A program made the position numbers and the translations under genes. The notes under the pieces are model-generated. The model was not told the DNA's origin. It worked only from the letters and a program-made list of their open reading frames with translations, and did not search any database. From CAVZCK01 sp963798805 (lineage in GTDB: Bacteria; Pseudomonadota; Alphaproteobacteria; Rhizobiales; Rhodomicrobiaceae): a stretch of DNA of 64,000 bases. How positions within the stretch are numbered: position 1 is the stretch's first letter; each line of letters begins with the position of its first letter. Positions 26,972-36,517 of this stretch are shown piece after piece. Where the stretch lies: contig CAWCVC010000002.1 of NCBI GenBank assembly GCA_963798805.1, positions 186,001 through 250,000 on the forward strand, written 5' to 3'.

Positions 26972-27666
26972 CCGACGCCAATGACATCCTGCGTAAAGGC
27001 GGAAGAGAGCGGCTACGCATCGCATACGACGCTGAAGCGACACAGACGATGGACGCGCACGAAGACCGGCCAAACGGGCCGTCGCTGCCTGAAGGCTTTC
27101 GATATGCATCGGACGGATCGATTGAACACCTCGTCGCCGAGCGTGAAGATAAAGATGGACAGCTTCATCAGAGATGGGGGTTTCTTTGCTCGCCATTGAC
27201 GGTCGAAGCTACCACGCGCGATGCAGATCAGTCGGGATGGGGTCTATTGGTGAGAGTGAAGACACCAGATGGTCACTGGCACCGTACGAGCATCCCACGT
27301 TCAGCCCTCGTGGGTGACGGGGATGCAGTCCTCGGAGAACTCGTTCACAGAGGGCTACATTTCGTTCCGGTCCCGAAAGATAAGACCGCTCTCAAGCGTC
27401 TGCTTTGCTCTGTTCAACCTGAGAACCGAGCGCGTTGCGTTCCGCGCATCGGATGGCATGACCGCGTCTTTGTCCTGCCGGACGAGATCATCGGCAATGA
27501 TGAGGGCGAGGAAATCGTCTTTCAACCGCCCTTCGTCGTGAATCACAATTTCCGACAGGGCGGTCTGTATGAGGCATGGCGCAAAGAGGTTGCCGCGCTG
27601 ACATGTGGCAACTCCCGCCTTCTCTTCTCCCTTTCAGTCGCCTTATCAGGCCCTTTATTGCACTTA

Positions 27667-29000
27667 GGACACTCCGAACAATAACTGCTACGAAAACCCT
27701 GGTTGTCTTGGTTTGATTGTGTAGTTCCATTCGGGATGGAAATCATCGCCTGTTACGTCGAGCCGCTCCATTTCGGCGTGACTGACCTTGATGCCCTTCT
27801 CATAGGTGCGGGTATCGAGCGCACATTCGACCTTCAGTCCAGCCTTTGTCGTCGTGGCGCCAATCAGCTCGACGATTGCGAGACGATCCGTTAGCGGACG
27901 GCCACGCCAGTTCTGCGTGATGTAGCAAAACATGCGGTGCTCGATCTTATTCCATTTGGACGTGCCCGGCGGATAGTGGTGGACATGGAGCACGAGCCCA
28001 GTCTCGTCGGCAAACTTCTGCAACTCGACCTTCCAGAGTCGCACGCGCGCGCCGTTCGAGCCGCCGCAGTCCGCCGTGATCGTCAGCTCTTGCGCCTTTG
28101 GATATCGCTGACGTCCCATCCGTCCGAGCCAGCTGCGGATCGCCTCGACGGCGAACTCGGCCGTGTCGCTGGTGATCCCGACACTGACGAATCCGGCATT
28201 GGCCGCCACGTCATAGACGCCGTAAGGCACCGCTTTGCCGAGCTCCTTGTCGACGAAATCGTGCACGTTCACACGCTGCGGGTTGCCCTTGGCCGATAGT
28301 CGGAGCCACCATTCTTGAAGTTGCCGACCAGCTCTTTCTTCTTCGTATCGACCGAGATGACCGGTTGTCCGGCTGCCTGCGCCGCGACGACCTTCATGTT
28401 GATGTGCTCGAACTGTGCGTTGCGGTCGGGATGCCTTGCGCCTTCATCCGCCTTGCGATTGTGCTGGCGCGAGAAGCCGAGCTTCACCAGCTCCTTGCGC
28501 ACGGTATCGGCGCTGATCGGGTGCCCCATCGCCGTCAGCGTCTCGGCCAGCTTGTCCATGCTCTTCGACACCCAGATCAGAGGCCGTATAGGATCGCCGA
28601 GGGTTGCAGGCTCGACAAGGCGCTTGAGCTCGGGCACAAGCTCTGGATCCGTTTCGGCAACGGACCGACGCCCGCCACCGCCGCGGCGAACCTGCCCCTT
28701 CGCCAACGGCCTCGCGTCAAGATCGTCCTCGCCGCGATTGATCGTCGAGCGGGCGAGCCCAGTGATCCGCGAGACAATCGCAAGACCACCCCAGCCGGCG
28801 GTCCGCACCTCGGCTGCTGCGAACAATCTCCGACCTCGCTCATCGAGCCTGCTGCCGACCGTGTCCCAGCGATATTGAATGGCGTCCTCGTCGATCATGC
28901 AACCGACATACCCTTGTTCGCCCAGATCTGGAATCCCAGCAGGCTGAGTCACACGGTCGCACGTACACGGATCGCGATTCAGTTATTGTTCGAGATGTCC
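27667..29000 (-). mobile_element. ISAzo13-family element, copy 1 (1334 bp)
   Basis: Ends GGACACTCCGAACAATAACT and, inverted, GGACATCTCGAACAATAACT, with a 3-bp TTA duplication (27664-27666 and 29001-29003). It sits inside the DUF927 gene. It is 1 bp shorter than copy 2 because of a single G deletion near 28291. Confidence 0.9.
27688..28898 (-). pseudogene. ISAzo13-type transposase, copy 1, frameshifted
   Basis: Same protein as copy 2, but GGGCCGATAG of copy 2 reads GGCCGATAG here, so the frame breaks between NGGSDYRP and the following NVHDFVDKELGKAVPYG. All other parts (VISVDTKKKELVGNFKN, LTITADCGGSNGARV, HYPPGTSKWNKIEHRMF) are present. It is inactive unless rescued by frameshifting. Confidence 0.85.
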
Positions 29001-30128
29001 TTAGCCGAAATGCCGGGTGGGGGCTGGCATTGGCGCGGCGCTTCCAGCGTCGGCAAGACAACCATGCTTCGCGCCGCGGGCTCGGTTTGGGGCGGGGGCG
29101 GACTAAACGGCTTCGTCCGCTCCTGGCGCGTAACAGCCAATGCACTGGAAAGCGTGGCGGCCGTTCATACAGACACCCTGCTGCCGCTCGACGAGCTGGC
29201 GGAAATTGATCCGCCTGATGCCGGCCGAGTTGCGTATATGCTGGCCAACGGGGCTGGTAAAGCGCGGGCGAACCGCGCCGGCTATGTCCGGCCGGTGACC
29301 GAGTGGCGCAGCTCCTACATATCCACTGGTGAGATCTCGCTCGGCGATAAGCTCAGTGAGGACGGGCGCCGTGCCACAGCTGGTCAGAACGTGCGTGTAG
29401 TCGATCTCGCTGCTGATGCGGGTACTGGTTACGGCGTGTTCGATATCCTTCACGGCTTCAATCGTGCCGCGGATCTGGCGGACTCACTGAAAGAAGCTGG
29501 CGAAACGCACTACGGACATGCCGGTAGGAAGTTCATCGAGAGGCTGGTTTACGACATCGATCGTGCGCGGGAGAAAATCCGTCTGCTGACGAACGATTTC
29601 TTAGCGCGATATTGTCCTGACGGTGCTTCTGGGCAGGCGAGACGCGTTGCGAAACGTTTTGCCCTCGTTGCGGCGGCCGGAGAAATGGCGCAGAGCTTCG
29701 GCATCGTGCCGTGGGCAGCCGGGGAAGCGTATGAGGGATCCGGCCGCCTTTTCGATGAGTGGCTGAGCGCACGCGGCCACACCGGCAATCAGGAAATCGA
29801 GGACGGCATCGAACAGGTGCGTCGAACCATCGAACGCGACGGCTCTGCGCGATTTCAACCATGGGACGATGTTACGAGGCAAGTTCGCGATCGGCTCGGT
29901 TTTGTCAGGTTGACCAATTCAATCAGTGGTCAGCGAATCTTCTACATCTATCCGAATGGCTGGAAGGAGATTTGCAAGCCATACGATGCTGGCGCCATCG
30001 CCAAAGCGATGATCGAGAGGCGGATCATAGATCCGGATCAGGAAGGCCGTCCCAATCACAAGGTGCGATTACCTGGCTGCGGGAATCCGACGCGCGTCTG
30101 CATCCTTGAGCTGGATCGGCTAGGTGAT

Positions 30129-30351
30129 GGGGACGGAGAATGATCTCGGATCTATGCAAAATGTGTGGGGACACTGGGGACATCGGGACTTCATTGAAAA
30201 ACATTGGCTTTTCCATCCCCCGATTGTCCCCTTGTCCCCCGAAGCGAGTACCTTCGTCCCCAGCGTCCCCGCGACACACCGGAAAGTGGGGACGCAAAAA
30301 GTCATTATAAATCAATGTTGTCCCCGCGTCCCCAGTGTCCCCGACAGTTTT
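30129..30351. repeat. Cluster of eleven GTCCCC/GGGGAC hexamers
   Basis: From the 3' end of the DUF927 gene to 17 bp before the next start, GTCCCC occurs in both orientations about eleven times. Many are spaced 8-11 bp apart (for example TGTCCCCGCGTCCCCAGTG). No convincing gene covers 30144-30367. It may be a protein-binding array or replication-related iterons. Confidence 0.5.
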
Positions 30352-30367
30352 GATGGAAGAAAACACG

Positions 30368-30556
30368 ATGACCATCGACACCCTCCTCAAACTTAAGACC
30401 GAGGTCGAGCGCCTCAGCGACCTTGAGGAACAACTCGCCCACGCGGCAATCCACGCTGCCGCCGGTGACGCTGGGGCATCGGCAGAGCGACTTCGCCTGC
30501 TCGATGAGATCGAGGAGAAGAAAATGGCGATCCGAGAGCTAGAGGCAACGCAATGA
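30368..30556 (+). CDS. Small helical protein
   Basis: 62 aa from MTIDTLLKLKTEVERLSDLE. Heptad-like spacing and many Glu, Leu and Ala residues predict a coiled coil. No family recognised. It directly follows the GTCCCC array and belongs to the DUF927 gene set. Confidence 0.55.
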   Translation: MTIDTLLKLKTEVERLSDLEEQLAHAAIHAAAGDAGASAERLRLLDEIEEKKMAIRELEATQ

Positions 30557-30675
30557 GGTAAGCGATTTTTCCCGCGAAAGATGTTCCGCCAGTACCCGAA
30601 CTACCGGCGGGAGCCTTTCGCGGCTGTACGCGCATAGGTGAGAGGAAATAGCGGCATTTTAGAAGCGGGGAACCG

Positions 30676-30996
30676 ATGGACATACACCTGACACTGAGAC
30701 CGACCGGCGAATATGGTAGCAAAAGCGAGTTCTACGAAGTCGTTCACGACGGCAAGATCATCGTCCGCTCGACCGATCCAGAATGCGAGGCATGCCGCGT
30801 GCTCGAAGCTCGCGAACTGTCAGGCAAAGCGCATTTCTGGCGCGAGGGAAAAACGACTTGGGACATCCGCATGGGCACGCGCTGGGGCGCTCGACACCGT
30901 ATTGCCGAGACGGCGCACATCGGGCCGGTGTTCGCCCCTTGGAAGCCGTTCCCAATCGAACAGCTGAAGAATCAGGAATTTGAGGAGATGGCATGA
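30676..30996 (+). CDS. Hypothetical protein of the DUF927 module
   Basis: 106 aa with a start after AGAAGCGGGGAACCG. Soluble mixed alpha/beta composition; two Cys in PECEACRVLEA and a basic central region (TRWGARHRIAET). I do not recognise it. The stop overlaps the next start (ATGGCATGA), so the two are probably cotranslated. Confidence 0.5.
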   Translation: MDIHLTLRPTGEYGSKSEFYEVVHDGKIIVRSTDPECEACRVLEARELSGKAHFWREGKTTWDIRMGTRWGARHRIAETAHIGPVFAPWKPFPIEQLKNQEFEEMA

Positions 30997-31198
30997 CCCG
31001 AGGCATCGAAGCTGCACTCGGGGGCAGTGCCACGCGAGAGGCGGAAATCCGGCAGTCGAAGGCCGGCAATGAGTTCGTCGTCGTCAACCTGATGACCCAC
31101 GACGGCAGCATTGGAGAGGACGGCAAGCCGGTAGCGACGTTCGTCAAAGTCCTCGCCTTCAGCCAGCACGTCAATGCCGCGCGCCAGATCAAGAAGGG
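30993..31198 (+). pseudogene. Single-strand-binding-like protein cut by IS3 copy 2
   Basis: 68 codons remain: MTRGIEAALGGSATREAEIR, then GNEFVVVNLMTHDGS and VATFVKVLAFSQHVNAARQIKKG. The strand pattern resembles small SSB/OB-fold proteins of phages and plasmids. IS3 copy 2 cuts it after KKG; the rest is not found on the far side of the element, so it was lost, not just interrupted. Confidence 0.5.
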
Positions 31199-31303
31199 TG
31201 GACTTGCCCCGGTTTCGTAGAGAGTTGAGGGCTTGGCATCAGCGTATTCGGTTTGACGGCATTTTGTCCTCCTTTTCGGTCGCATCTTTTTGTTCGGCCT
31301 GGA

Positions 31304-32324
31304 TCATCTTTTCATCCCGGCCTGCAGATTCTGACGGCTGTCGGGAGAAGCGGCGGTCACGGATGGCCGGCAGGCCGACGATGCGGCTTGGCCCGGCGTT
31401 TCCAGGCCGTCCTTGACGGACGCGAGCACGACGGCAGGCTCGTGTGCGCCGGGATCGAGAGCTCTTGTCTCGAACGCCGCCGGCGAGAGATAGCCGAGCG
31501 AGGAATGGCGCCGGCGCGGATTGTAAAAGCCTTCGATGAACTCGAAGATGGCGATGCGCGCCTCGGCGTGGGTCTTGAACCGCCGCCGGTCGAGCAACTC
31601 ACATTCGAGGGTGGCGAAGAAGCTTTCCGCCATCGCATTGTCATAGGCATCGCCGACTGAGCCCATCGATGGACGGACGCCCGCTTCCCGGCAGCGCTTG
31701 CCGAAAGCAAGAGACGTGTACTGAGAGCCTTGATCGGAGTGGTGGATCACGCCGATCGGACGCCGCCGCCATAGCGCCATATCGAGCGCATCCAACACGA
31801 TCTTGGCGTGCAAGCTGGCTGCCATCGGAGCGAACGTTTATCGTGAGCGACAAGCGCTCACTTGGCCGACGATCCGTCGGCTGAAGGCATCGAGAACGAC
31901 GGCGAGATAGAGGAACCCCGACCAGGTCGGACAATATGTAATATCGGCCACCCCACAATACGTTAGGCCGGTCTGCCGTGAAGTTGCGGTCAACCAGATC
32001 GGGCGCCTGACGGCCGCCGCCCTTCACAGTCGTCGTCACGAAGCGACGACGGCTGACGCCGGCGAGCGCCGCTGCGCGCATCAAGCGGGCCACGCGCTTG
32101 CGGCCAACGCATATCCCCTGTTCGGCGAGTTCGGCCTGAATGCGCGGGACGCCATACGTGCCCTGCGAGCCAGCATGCGCCGTGCGGATCCTGGCGGTCA
32201 GAGCCGCATCGGCCTGGCGACGCCTGGATGGCGGACGCTTGGTCGAAGCGTAAAAGCCGCTGGCGGAGACACCCAGCAGACGGCTCATGGCAGTGATCGG
32301 ATAAACGGCCCGGTTCGCGCTCAT
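31304..32324 (-). pseudogene. IS3-type transposase OrfB, copy 2, disrupted
   Basis: Translated frames are the same as in copy 1, including the extra G before WVADITY and the CTTGT hairpin insert (31843-31861). Confidence 0.75.
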
Positions 32325-32635
32325 GAATTGGAACCCTTCGGTGGGATCACATCGGTCTCCCGAGCAAACCAGGCCGCGGCTTTTGAGAGGATTTCGCGCT
32401 CCAGCTTGAGCTGCTTGTTCTCCCGGCGCAGCCGGTTCAACTCCTCGCGCTCGGCCGTCGTCAGGCCATCCTCGCGCCGACCTTCGTCGCGGTCAGCCTG
32501 CGCAACCCAATTGCGGATCGCCTGAGCCGATGGGTCAAATTCCTTGGCAAGCTCATTCGGCGTTCGTCCGGATCGGACCAGCTCGATCATTCGTTGCCGG
32601 AATTCCGGCGGGTAAGGCGGCTGTGTCTTTGGCAT
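32321..32635 (-). CDS. IS3-type transposase OrfA, copy 2
   Basis: 104 aa, same as the copy-1 product, from MPKTQPPYPPEF with HTH and leucine-zipper-like segments. Confidence 0.85.
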   Translation of the reverse strand: MPKTQPPYPPEFRQRMIELVRSGRTPNELAKEFDPSAQAIRNWVAQADRDEGRREDGLTTAEREELNRLRRENKQLKLEREILSKAAAWFARETDVIPPKGSNS

Positions 32636-33485
32636 CGTGAACTCCTGAAACGCAAATGTTCGGATGTCCACGAAACCGGGGCAACTTCAGTTCGTCATGG
32701 CCACCTGCCCGAACGCGAGGTCATGACCGGCATTGGTGCTGTCGCCGTGCGTCAGCCTCGCGTGCGCGATCGCAACAGCGGTGCCGCCGACCCTGACCGC
32801 ATCCGCTTCACGCCTTCGATCTTGCCGCCCTACGCGCGCCGCTCCCGAAGCCTGGAGGTGCTGATCCCAATTCTTTACTTGAAGGGCCTCTCGACCGGCG
32901 ACTTCGAAGAGGCACTGGCCGCTCTGCTCGGCAAGGATGCACCAGGGCTTTCAGCCTCCACCATTGCGCGTCTCAAGGAGGTCTGGATCGATGAGCACGC
33001 GCGTTGGCAGAAGCGCGATCTGTCAGCCAGGCGCTACGTTTATGTCTGGGCGGACGGCATCCATCTGCAGGCCAGGCTCGAAGACGAAAAGCAGTGCATC
33101 CTCGTAATCATCGGCGCGACAGCCGAGGGCAAAAAGGAACTGCTCGGCTTCACCGACGGCGCCCGCGAGAGCGCGCAGGATTGGCGTGAACTGTTGATCG
33201 ACCTGAAGAGCCGGGGCTTGACGATCGCCCCCAAGCTTGCCGTCGCCGATGGCGCGCTCGGGTTCTGGAAGGCTCTCGGCGAGGTATGGCCGACAACCCA
33301 GGAGCAGCGCTGCTGTGGACAAGACCGCAAACATCTTGAACAAGCTGCCCAAAAGCCAGCAGCCGAAAGCCAAGCGATCTTTGCAGGAGATCTGGATGGC
33401 CGAAACAAGGGTCGACGCCGAGGCCGCTTTCGACGCCTTCATCGCCGGCTATGAGCTGAAATACGAGAAGGCATCCCTTTGCTTA

Positions 33486-34820
33486 GGACACTCCGAACAA
33501 TAACTGCTACGAAAACCCTGGTTGTCTTGGTTTGATTGTGTAGTTCCATTCGGGATGGAAATCATCGCCTGTTATGTCGAGCCGCTCCATTTCGGCGTGA
33601 CTGACCTTGATGCCCTTCTCATAGGTGCGGGTATCGAGCGCACATTCGACCTTCAGTCCAGCCTTTGTCGTCGTGGCGCCAATCAGCTCGACGATTGCGA
33701 GACGATCCGTTAGCGGACGGCCACGCCAGTTCTGCGTGATGTAGCAAAACATGCGGTGCTCGATCTTATTCCATTTGGACGTGCCCGGCGGATAGTGGTG
33801 GACGTGGAGCACGAGCCCAGTCTCGTCGGCAAACTTCTGCAACTCGACCTTCCAGAGTCGCACGCGCGCGCCGTTCGAGCCGCCGCAGTCCGCCGTGATC
33901 GTCAGCTCTTGCGCCTTTGGATATCGCTGACGTCCCATCCGTCCGAGCCAGCTGCGGATCGCCTCGACGGCGAACTCGGCCGTGTCGCTGGTGATCCCGA
34001 CACTGACGAATCCGGCATTGGCCGCCACGTCATAGACGCCGTAAGGCACCGCTTTGCCGAGCTCCTTGTCGACGAAATCGTGCACGTTCACACGCTGCGG
34101 GTTGCCCTTGGGCCGATAGTCGGAACCACCATTCTTGAAGTTGCCGACCAGCTCTTTCTTCTTCGTATCGACCGAGATGACCGGTTGTCCGGCTGCCTGC
34201 GCCGCAACGACCTTCATGTTGATGTGCTCGAACTGTGCGTTGCGGTCGGGATGCCTTGCGCCTTCATCCGCCTTGCGATTGTGCTGGCGCGAGAAGCCGA
34301 GCTTCACCAGCTCCTTGCGCACGGTATCGGCGCTGATCGGGTGCCCCATCGCCGTCAACGTCTCGGCCAGCTTGTCCATGCTCTTCGACACCCAGATCAG
34401 AGGCCGTATAGGATCGCCGAGGGTTGCAGGCTCGACAAGGCGCTTGAGCTCGGGCACAAGCTCTGGATCCGTTTCGGCAACGGCCCGGCGTCCGCCACCG
34501 CAGCGACGAACCTGCCCCTTCGCCAACGGCTTCGCATCGAGATCGTCCTCGCCGCGATTGATCGTCGAGCGGGCGAGCCCGGTGATCCGCGCGACAACCG
34601 CAAGACCGCCCCAGCCGGCGGTCCGCACCTCGGCCGCTGCGAACAGGCGCCGCCCCCGCTCGTCGAGCCGGATGCCGACCGTGTCCCAGCGATATTGAAT
34701 GGCGTCCTCGTCGATCATGCAACCGACATACCCTTGTTCGCCCAGATCCGGAATCCCAGCAGGCTAAGTCACACCGTCGCACGTACACGGATCGCAATTC
34801 AGTTATTGTTCGAGATGTCC
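33486..34820 (-). mobile_element. ISAzo13-family element, copy 2 (1335 bp), nested in IS256-type B
   Basis: Same ends as copy 1. Left flank TTA (33483-33485); the right flank reads TAA, one base off a perfect TTA duplication. Together with the IS3 copy on the left, this is a three-element nest. Confidence 0.85.
33507..34718 (-). CDS. ISAzo13-family transposase, intact
   Basis: 403 aa from MIDEDAIQYRWDTVGIRLDE. Contains the HTH-like GGLAVVARITGLARSTINRG and the catalytic region PVISVDTKKKELVGN, TADCGGSNGARVRLWKVELQ and HHYPPGTSKWNKIEHRMFCY typical of ISAzo13/Rhodopirellula-type transposases. It is the only uninterrupted copy in the window and could drive copy 1 in trans. Confidence 0.9.
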   Translation of the reverse strand: MIDEDAIQYRWDTVGIRLDERGRRLFAAAEVRTAGWGGLAVVARITGLARSTINRGEDDLDAKPLAKGQVRRCGGGRRAVAETDPELVPELKRLVEPATLGDPIRPLIWVSKSMDKLAETLTAMGHPISADTVRKELVKLGFSRQHNRKADEGARHPDRNAQFEHINMKVVAAQAAGQPVISVDTKKKELVGNFKNGGSDYRPKGNPQRVNVHDFVDKELGKAVPYGVYDVAANAGFVSVGITSDTAEFAVEAIRSWLGRMGRQRYPKAQELTITADCGGSNGARVRLWKVELQKFADETGLVLHVHHYPPGTSKWNKIEHRMFCYITQNWRGRPLTDRLAIVELIGATTTKAGLKVECALDTRTYEKGIKVSHAEMERLDITGDDFHPEWNYTIKPRQPGFS

Positions 34821-35214
34821 TAAGCAAAGGATCGCCAAGCATTGCTCGCCTTCTATGACTTTCCGGCCGACCATTGGAAGCATCTGCGGACCTCGAACCC
34901 GATCGAGAGCACCTTCGCCACCGTGCGCCACCGCACGATCAGATCGAAGGGCTGTCTCTCCAACAAGACGGCGCTGGCGATGGTATTCAAGCTCGTCGCC
35001 GCCGCACAGAAAAGTTGGCGCCAACTCGACGGACACAACCAGTTGCCCAAACTCGTGCTTGGTGCCAAGTTTACTGACGGGCTGGAAGTGATCGGCACTG
35101 CCGACCGTCAGCCCAAAGCCGCCGCCTGACCGGCTCGACCGTCACCAAGATTCGGCGATAGCTCGCAAGAACGAACTCGATCCGCTCTTTCTGGCGCGAA
35201 AGCTGCGCCGGGAT

Positions 35215-35529
35215 ATGCCACGCAATGAAGCGGTCCGCATCGTCACCGCTGAGCTGGAGCGGCTGCACGCCGAGAGCCTGCGATGGAGGCACCACAGCGC
35301 TAAATCGACTGCTGCCGCCCCTGTCCACAAAGACGATGTGGACACTGCTGCTACCACAAAAGCATCCCTGTGGACACTCCGCCTGTCCACACTGTCCACA
35401 AAGGCGTGTCCACGGTGTCCACACTTCAGAGCGCTGTGGACAGCATCGCAGACCGTCGTCAGTACAAGCGTGAGTGGATGCGCAAGAAGCGAGCCGATGC
35501 GAAAACAGCCGAATACGAATCCGACATGA
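35215..35529 (+). CDS. Hypothetical protein fragment of the DUF927-type island
   Basis: 104 aa from ATG 35215. Coding signal seems to extend upstream without a start (ARKNELDPLFLARKLRRD), so the 5' end was probably cut by IS256-type B. The first half (PRNEAVRIVTAELERLHAESLRW) is convincing. The second half overlaps the TGTCCAC array and may be out of frame, as another frame reads TVSTLQSAVDSIADRRQYKR and KREWMRKKRADAKT. Family unknown. Confidence 0.35.
   Translation: MPRNEAVRIVTAELERLHAESLRWRHHSAKSTAAAPVHKDDVDTAATTKASLWTLRLSTLSTKACPRCPHFRALWTASQTVVSTSVSGCARSEPMRKQPNTNPT
35322..35441. repeat. Eight TGTCCAC/GTGGACA heptamers in 120 bp
   Basis: TGTCCAC occurs five times and its complement three times, several 9-14 bp apart. 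The motif is close to, but not, the DnaA box (TTATCCACA). It parallels the GTCCCC array at 30129-30351, and both belong to the same accessory module. Confidence 0.5.
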
Positions 35530-35652
35530 ATCGTGTGATGCAACCGATCAAAGCCGGTGCCGATTTTATAACAGGACGCTGGAGTTCAGCTTCTCAGCAA
35601 TCTCTCGACCCGGCTGACGACGCAGCTCGGCCAGCGGGGCGCGGCGGCAACC

Positions 35653-35856
35653 ATGCGCATTCTCACCGAAACCGATCCGGCGCAGCTCCTGCAGATCCTC
35701 AACCGGTTAGAGCAAGCCTCACAAGGTACGGTGGCGCGCAATCAGCTGGTGACGCAAGTGCGCCAGCTTCGCGCCATGAACCGACCGGCAATCGGGGCAG
35801 TCGTCGGCAATCAGGCGCAAGATATCCGGGATTATCTCTCGTCGCGTCAATATTGA
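35653..35856 (+). pseudogene. C-terminal fragment of a helical protein
   Basis: 67 aa from MRILTETDPAQLLQILNRLE to DYLSSRQY. Upstream codons in the same frame (LLSNLSTRLTTQLGQRGAAAT) look coding but have no start, so only the 3' part of a gene is left. Its end abuts the 3' end of the minus-strand membrane gene, whose last codons read antisense through this fragment: a junction near 35857. Confidence 0.4.
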
Positions 35857-36073
35857 CTTCGTCCGCAAAACCTGGATCGGCTTCGAGGATTGCACAAAGA
35901 GGCGCCCATCTCGCGTTTATCTCCTCCGGCGTCATAAATCTGGGCGGATGGAGCATATCGTAATAGGCCGCGCGCTCGCGCTCATCTTGTCGGATGGCGC
36001 TTTGAGCCAGGAAGAACTTGATGGTCTCAATGACGAAATAGGCAATAATGATGCCGATGATGATGGCAATCAT
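35699..36073 (-). CDS. Small membrane-anchored protein with replaced C-terminus
   Basis: 124 aa from ATG 36073, overlapping the upstream stop by ATGA. The N-terminal helix (MIAIIIGIIIAYFVIETIKF) is followed by a charged segment with MLHPPRFMTPEEINARW. After FADEVNID (about residue 74) the reading runs antisense to the 35653-35856 fragment, so the native tail was probably lost. It is the last gene of a row of tiny membrane proteins. Confidence 0.5.
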   Translation of the reverse strand: MIAIIIGIIIAYFVIETIKFFLAQSAIRQDERERAAYYDMLHPPRFMTPEEINARWAPLCAILEADPGFADEVNIDATRDNPGYLAPDCRRLPRLPVGSWREAGALASPADCAPPYLVRLALTG

Positions 36074-36321
36074 TGGTCGTATCCTTTGGCCACATTGGAT
36101 AATCTTGCCAGACCCCATATCAGCAAACCCGAGACGGTCGTAAGAGAAATCAATGCGACAACCGCAGTAAAACCGAGTGCCCAATGCCTCGCTGTCGGAT
36201 CCAACCATATCCCAGCCAGCAATACGGCACTATATAGTACGACATTCAAGGCCCATTCCAGTGGCCAAATCAACCAATTTTTCTTTTCTTGATGCGAGGC
36301 CGTCGCCGTGATCATAGCCAT
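36070..36321 (-). CDS. Small two-helix membrane protein
   Basis: 83 aa. NWLIWPLEWALNVVLYSAVL and the helix around LGFTAVVALISLTTVSGLLI are two membrane spans. It is a clear paralogue of the protein at 37649-37936 (same RL-W-P-xxWAxNVxxxSA pattern), suggesting tandem duplication. It is coupled by ATGA to the next gene. Function unknown. Confidence 0.6.
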   Translation of the reverse strand: MAMITATASHQEKKNWLIWPLEWALNVVLYSAVLLAGIWLDPTARHWALGFTAVVALISLTTVSGLLIWGLARLSNVAKGYDQ

Positions 36322-36377
36322 GGGAAATCATCCTAGATGATGACAGAATCCGAATTCAATAAGCTCGATTTCGGCAG

Positions 36378-36485
36378 TCATTTGAGCCAGATAACCATTG
36401 CAAAAATCGCCAGAATTGCGAGATGCGCTGCGACTACATCTATGCCCGGCGTCTTTCTAAGCCATTCATAAGCGCCGCTCATCAT
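36378..36485 (-). CDS. 35-residue single-helix membrane protein
   Basis: MMSGAYEWLRKTPGIDVVAA then LAILAIFAMVIWLK and stop. One membrane span, resembling the 40-residue protein at 39241-39363 (LAILAIFAMVIW versus LVILAIILHVIW). It lies between the two paralogous two-helix genes, just beyond IS630-B copy 2. Confidence 0.4.
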   Translation of the reverse strand: MMSGAYEWLRKTPGIDVVAAHLAILAIFAMVIWLK

Positions 36486-36517
36486 TTCGGCCCTTTTCAC
36501 GGATAGGATTATGACCC

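Larger units (their letters stand above)
26968..30143 (+). pseudogene. DUF927 helicase-like protein split by an ISAzo13-type element
   Basis: Two pieces, 26968-27666 and 29004-30143. Removing the element and one TTA duplication gives 612 aa in frame (GPLLHLAEMPGGGWHWRG across the join). The DUF927 region has GWHDRVFVLPDE and a Walker-A-like RGASSVGKTTML. HTDTLLPLDELAEIDP is a Walker-B candidate. Such proteins follow Toprim/primase genes and probably serve replication or mobilisation of an integrated element. The gene starts by ATGA overlap with the Toprim remnant. Its C-terminus (LELDRLGDGDGE) looks native. Confidence 0.75.
31199..32689 (-). mobile_element. IS3-family element, copy 2 (1491 bp, inverted)
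   Basis: Same length, termini and translated frames as copy 1, in opposite orientation. Flanks are GGG and GTT, so the 3-bp duplication is missing. It joins an SSB-like gene to the middle of an IS256-type transposase, as expected after IS-mediated deletion or recombination. Confidence 0.9.
32690..35129 (+). pseudogene. IS256-family transposase B, 5'-truncated and split by an ISAzo13-type element
   Basis: Piece one (32690-33485): HLPEREVMTGIGAVAVRQPR, PILYLKGLSTGDFEEALAAL, RYVYVWADGIHLQARL (first Asp) and KLAVADGALGFWKAL (second Asp). Piece two (34821-35129): QALLAFYDFPADHWKHLRT and TSNPIESTFATVRHR (Glu). Removing the ISAzo13 element and its TTA-like duplication gives CLAKDRQALLAFYDF in frame. 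The CCGQDRK region near 33312 is also shifted. The N-terminus was lost at the IS3 copy 2 junction. It is a different subtype from element A. Confidence 0.75.

Noticed and set aside
35322..35441. DnaA-box cluster
   Set aside because: The repeated motif TGTCCAC lacks the TTAT start of DnaA boxes; kept only as an unexplained heptamer array.
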